This document shows, piece by piece, positions 59,330 through 64,000 of a stretch of 64,000 nt of DNA. Location of the stretch: assembly GCA_958295665.1 (NCBI GenBank), contig OY282560.1, forward strand, positions 55,056,333 to 55,120,332, in the 5' to 3' direction. The notes under the pieces are model-generated. The model saw only the letters and a list, made by a program, of their open reading frames with translations. It did no database searches and had not been told where the DNA came from. Made by a program: the position numbers and the translations under genes. Source of the DNA: Tipula vernalis (taxonomy: Eukaryota > Arthropoda > Insecta > Diptera > Tipulidae). The first letter of the stretch is position 1, and each line of letters begins with the position of its first letter.

Positions 59330-61530
59330 TGGATGGACTCAGGAGATGCCGTACGCCAGCGGAACAGGTCCAGGTCATTCTGGCAACAGCTATTCACTAT
59401 GTCTGTAAATAACTATTTGGAGGTAATTCATTTCCTTGATAAACCTAACATTGACATTATGCTTATTTCAGAAAAATACCTTAAACCAGACACAGTTTTC
59501 CACATCCCACTTTACCTGATCTATAGAAATGATAGCGACAACCAATCTTGCGGAGGTGTAGCTATCATCATCAAAAATTCCATTCCACATACTCTACTTC
59601 CCACTTTAATTCTTCAAAGTATTGAGAATATCTCTATTCAATTGGAACTGCCTGATTCCTACTTAAAAATAACTTCATGTTACGTGCCCAAATCTAGCCA
59701 TTGCAATTTTAGAGGGGATCTTAACCGCTTATTCAATTTAAATGGCCCGTTTGTTCTTGGTGGGGATTTTAATTGCCGCCATTCATTTTGGAACTGTAGT
59801 AAATCCAACAAAGGTGGACGTACCTTATTTGACTTACTTAACAGCCATGCGAATGTTGTCTTGCACTCTCCAGACACGCCTACCTACCATCATACTAATA
59901 GAACTGTACTCTTGATTTTTATTTAGCAAGTAACGAAGTTCCTGTTAACTATATTGGATCCAAAAATGAACTTAACTCAGGCCACTTTCCAGTGTTGTGT
60001 TCTATCCGCTTACAAACCTGTCGCATAAATCAAACAATTCAATCTTTCAATTTTAAAAAAGCCGACTGGTTCTCATTTCACAATTTTATTTGATAACAAA
60101 CTGAAGTCATACGCTAGCAACCAAATTATCCCAGATACTAGCCAAATTGGCTTGATGACAAAACAGCTTGCGGATACTGTTAAGGAAGCAGCAGAGTTCT
60201 CTGTGCCTACTATTGTTCCTTCGAGTAGATATAAGTTAATTCTGTCTGACGAAATCCTAAATTTTATCAAGCGCCGTAATGTGAGGCGTAGAAAATGGAT
60301 AAGGAGTCGAGATCCCTATCTTAGAAATATTGTTAATTTGCTTAATGCTGAAATTAGATAAAAAATCTATGATATTGTTAACGCTAAATGGCAGGATAAG
60401 TTAAAAGCTTTGGACAAAGGATCTAAACCATACTGGCACACTGTGAGATTACTAAAAAAAAAATACACTTGCATCCCACCATTAAACCATCCCGATGGCA
60501 GTAGTAAAATTATTGATTCAAATGAAAAATGTCAAGCACTTGCTCAAAATTTCCATAAAGCTTTCGGAACAGCAGTCACCATTCTAGAATCAGATGAGAT
60601 TAAAAACAGTATGGAACTTATAAATAACTATGTGGTAACCGACGCTTCGTTGTTCCATGTATCAATAGAAGAGGTAAGAGGGATTATAAATAACAGCCGT
60701 CCCCTCAAAGCACCTGGCCAAGATTTAATCTTCAATATTTTCTTGAAACATCTTCCAAAATCTGGACTTAAAGTTCTAACAAATTTATTGTCGCATTGTT
60801 TTGACTATCGTATTTTCCCTCTTGTTGGAAAATAGCTAAGGTGGTTGCAATAATAAAGCAAGGCAGTAACCCATGTGATATAAACAGCTATCGACCGATA
60901 AGCTTGCTTAGCTCGGTTAGTAAAGTATTCGAGTGTATCATCAAAAATAGACTAAACGACTTTATTGAAGAAAACAATTTGTTAATACCGCAACAGTTCG
61001 GTTTCCGTTACCAACATTCTACCATCCACCAAGTCGATCGCCTAACCCAGCATGTTAAAATCCAAAGGAACTTGAAAAAATCCACTGGCATGGTCCTTCT
61101 TGACCTAGAAAAGGCATTTGATTCAGTCTGGAGAAATGGTCTTTTGCATAAACTTATAGCATAGATATTGGTTCCCGATGCACATAATCAAACTATTGAA
61201 ATCGTACTTCGAAAATCGAAAATATTTTGTTCAGATCCGGAACTCCAATTCCAGTCTAATGAATATCAACTCGGGGGTTCCTCAAGGATCTGTAATAAGC
61301 TCTATTTTATTTTGTATTTTTCTTAATGACATACCCATTAAAGATGAATGCGAAATTGCACTATTTGCTGATGATACATCAAACTACACCTCCGACATCT
61401 ACTCACAAGTTATAGTAAACAGACTCACTGAATATATCAACATATTGGTAGCTTACTTTAAAAAATGGGGTCTTAAACTAAACTCTAACAAATCACAGGT
61501 TATATATTTTTCGTGGTGTAGGATGACAAC
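59330..61530 (+). pseudogene. Jockey ORF2 (EEP-RT), frame-broken and truncated
   Basis: The EEP domain is at 59400-59926 (FVLGGDFNCRHSFWNC; FDLLNSHANVVLHSPDTPTY). The linker has WRKWIRSRDPYLRN-type sequence (60285-60340). RT runs in several frames: SRPLKAPGQDLIFN (60695), INSYRPISLLSSVSKVFE (60880), LLDLEKAFDSVW (61096), GVPQGSVISSILF (61270) and the catalytic FADD box (61370). Stops occur at about 59926, 60359-60361, 60833-60835 and 61162-61164. It lacks the part after SNKSQVIYFS. Confidence 0.78.
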
Positions 61531-61532
61531 TA

Positions 61533-64000
61533 AACTAGGTTAGGTTAGGTTAGGTTAGAGTGGCTGCTTACGCACACTTAGATCGGTGACGGTCCATTGT
61601 GATACCACAGGATGTATCCCCTTTTACCCCTATTGTAACCATTTCGAGCTACTTATGTAACGTAAGACGTCCCGCACTTTAATGTTTTCGAGATCCGAGA
61701 GGCAGTCCATCCTGAACTTACCTAAGTGTTTGAGCCTTCTGAGAGCCAATGCTGGATACGAGCAAACTAAATGGACCAACGTCTCTTCCTCCTCTTCGTC
61801 CAAGCAGCTTCTGCAGAAGTCATTAGCCTACAGACCCAGCCTTCTTGCATGTTCTCCAAAAAGGCAGTGTCCCGATAGAATTGCTACGACCGTTATTAAT
61901 TCACATCTGCGTAAGGATATTAATGATCTAGTGCGCCCCAAGTCCAGCTTTGGCCAAACTTGTCTTGCAACTTTACAGGTGAGAGTGTTAGACCACCTTT
62001 CCCCGCTGAGGATAGCGCCTGCTTCCCAAGTGCTTGTCTCAGCGCTGTGATAGGCCTCCCCAGACTTGGCCTTTCCGGTTGCAGCTGGAGAGTCGTACTA
62101 TGCATAGCAAGTTCATCTGCCCTGCAGTTCCCCATGACGCCCGAGTGACCTGGGACCCAGACTACCTGGATATTGAAATGCTCCCCCATCTCATTTAGAG
62201 ATGAGTGACAACTCAACGCCACCCGTGACGCCAAAGACACCGATTCTAACGACCGGATCGCCGCTTGACTGTCCACATAGAATGGGATATCGTCTGAGGA
62301 TAACACATTATGCTTCAACCACGTCATGACCTCCTCAATCGCTACAACTTCAGCTTGGTACACGCTGCAGTAATCAGGGAGACGAATAGAAATATTTACA
62401 TTTAATTTGTCACAGAATACTCCAGCTCCTACTTTGCCGTCTAGCTTGGAGCCATCTGTGAAGAATTGCAATGCTTCGGTTTCCGATAACGGTCTATCCC
62501 TCCAGGATTTCCTTGAAGGGAAGCAGGTCCGAAATCGCTTCTCGAAGCGTAGAGTAGGTTTAATGTAGTCAAGATTCGCCAGCTCATCCTTCAACGATCT
62601 GACAATAGTAGAGTGTCCTATACTGAGACATCTCCACTGAGAGACGGTTGCAAGTCGTACAGCCGTATTTGCCGCCATCTGTTTGCCAAAAATGTCGACC
62701 GGAAGAAGATGCAACATAACCTCTAAGGCACTTGTCGGTGTCGACTTCAATGCCCCGCTAACAAGCATACAGGCCGTTCTTTGCACTCTATCAATCTTAC
62801 TTTTATAAGTTACCTTGTCCAGAGCTGGCCACCAAACACCCACCCCGTACATGAGTACAGGTCTCAATACAGCGGTGTAGAGCCAGTGTACCAGCTCCGG
62901 ATTCAGACCCCATCTATGACCAATGGCGTTCCTACAGGAGTACAAAGCAATAGTAGCTTTGTGTATTCTCTCCAACATGTTGGGCTTCCAACTAAGCTTA
63001 CTGTCCAAGATAATGCCCAGATATCTAGCGCTATCAGTAAAAGCAAGTCTCGTGCCATTTAAGGTAGGAGGGACAACTACCGGGATTTTGTATTTCTTAG
63101 TAAATAGTACCAGCTCTGTCTTGGACGGGTTAATACCAAGTCCACATTTGCCAGCCCATTTCGTAACGATGGTAAGCGCATTCTGCATTAAGTCTACAAT
63201 CGTGCCCAGGAATTTCCCGGTAACAGCTAAAGCTACGTCATCTGCGTACGCGATAACTTCAATACCCTCTTTCTCAAAATCAAGTAGTAACCCGTTTACC
63301 AATATGTTCCAGAGAAGAGGGGACAGAACCCACCTGCGGAGTTCCCCTAGTTACTCGCCTCTTGATGGTGGAGTCCCCCAACTTCGAGCTAACAATCCTG
63401 CTTCCCAGCATATAATTGATTAACCCTATCAGAGGAACGTCCACCTCCAAAATGGCAATCCATCATTGATTGCCTCCGCTTTCACATTATAAAAGGCGCC
63501 TTCTATAACCAGGAAGGCCACCAAAGAGAATTCCTTCGAATTAATCGATTTCTCAATCGTAGACACCAAGGCGTACACAGCAGTGTCCACAGATCTACCC
63601 TTTGTGTACGCATGCTGAGACGATGCCCACTTCCTGGCACCTATTTTATCTCTGATGTATACATCCAGCAGCCTTTCCAAGGTTTTCAAAAGAAAGGATG
63701 ATAGAGTTATTGGTCTTAGGTCCTTAGGATAGACATGTGAGCTTTTTCCGGCTTTCGGTATAAACACCACATTTACCTCCGTCCAGTACCTAGGAATATA
63801 GCCCAGCTTCAAACACCCTTTGAATATAGCTTCCCGGTAGGGAAGAATAATTATTGAGTTGTTTTGAAGTTGCGCTGGTATAATTTGATCCGGACCAGCC
63901 GATTAAAATGGTTTAAAACCCCTCAGTGTCCATAGGATACCTTTCCTGGTTACGATATCCTTTGTGGTTACTGACAGTGATTCCTGATGATTGCTACGCA
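61533..64000 (-). mobile_element. RNase H-bearing non-LTR retrotransposon, family A copy 3 (runs off the window)
   Basis: A minus-strand copy whose 3' end is four to five TTAGG units as read on the plus strand (61533-61556). It is closely similar to copy 1 over its whole visible length. The window ends in the RT fingers, matching copy 1 at about 36130. Confidence 0.85.
61650..64000 (-). pseudogene. Family A copy 3 ORF2 (RT-RNase H), partial
   Basis: RT fingers run from the window edge to about 63430 (VYPKDLRPITLSSFLLK). The palm is shifted by one base at 63326-63339, the same site as in copy 1. The following 460-residue open frame (63302-61920) has an intact AYADDVALAVTG box (about 63247), the thumb, and a full RNase H: FFTDGSKLDGKVGAG, YVDSQAA, WVPGHSGVMGNCRADE. 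Near 61925 the frame changes again. The C-terminal Cys/His region (CRSCLDEEEEETLVH, about 61810) has a TAG just before it. Confidence 0.82.

Larger units (their letters stand above)
58140..61530 (+). mobile_element. Jockey-clade non-LTR retrotransposon, 3' truncated by family A copy 3
   Basis: Intact ORF1 with zinc knuckles, then ORF2 with EEP and RT. The sequence stops in the RT thumb at about 61530, where the CCTAA tail of the minus-strand family A copy 3 begins. Confidence 0.82.

Overview
This 64-kb window is eukaryotic and reads as an insect genome. It has short introns with GT..AG borders, AATAAA poly(A) signals, no operons, and transposon families typical of arthropods (BEL/Pao, Ty3/gypsy, jockey, RNase H-bearing I/LOA-type non-LTR elements, PIF/Harbinger, Tc1/mariner-type). 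I cannot name the species. Almost all recognisable coding sequence belongs to mobile elements, most of them broken. The only two host-type genes I can support are a minus-strand multi-exon gene of unknown function (556-1736) and an intact intronless BTB-BACK gene (31385-32611).

Layout. 184-540 is a (TA)n microsatellite. 556-1736 (-) is the unknown spliced gene. 3129-6118 is a decayed PIF/Harbinger element with two convergent spliced genes, a Myb/SANT-like DNA-binding protein and a HARBI1-type nuclease. 6186-9060 is an 11-bp minisatellite of about 260 copies. 9900-13640 is a non-LTR element (family D) with its RT core deleted. 14300-21717 is a 7.4-kb foldback-like transposon flanked by a perfect 8-bp target-site duplication; its interior is about 37 copies of a 184-bp satellite that switches orientation once. 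23540-31120 is a Ty3/gypsy element split by an RNase H-type non-LTR element (family B). The BTB gene follows.

33960-39450 is a CR1/jockey-like element split by family A copy 1 (34706-38576, with a 7-bp duplication). A second family B fragment (39460-41650, +) and a family C fragment (41655-43500, -) come next. Two BEL/Pao fragments then meet head to head at about 45148. The plus-strand one carries a TA-flanked Tc1/mariner-type insertion (47176-48096) and ends in an LTR-PBS-inverted LTR palindrome (50004-50726). Family A copy 2 (52695-55135, +), a minus-strand gypsy element (55270-58015) and a jockey element (58140-61530, +) follow. The jockey element is cut by family A copy 3 (61533 to the window edge, -).

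The most unusual structure is the satellite-filled foldback element. It has precise ends, near-identical terminal arms, five subterminal copies of a short motif and a clean 8-bp duplication, but no transposase gene, so it looks like a recently moved non-autonomous transposon that carries a satellite array. Second is the 327-bp LTR palindrome, which fits self-integration of a retroelement. Third is a one-base deletion in the RT shared by two family A copies, whose 3' tails are made of CCTAA units.
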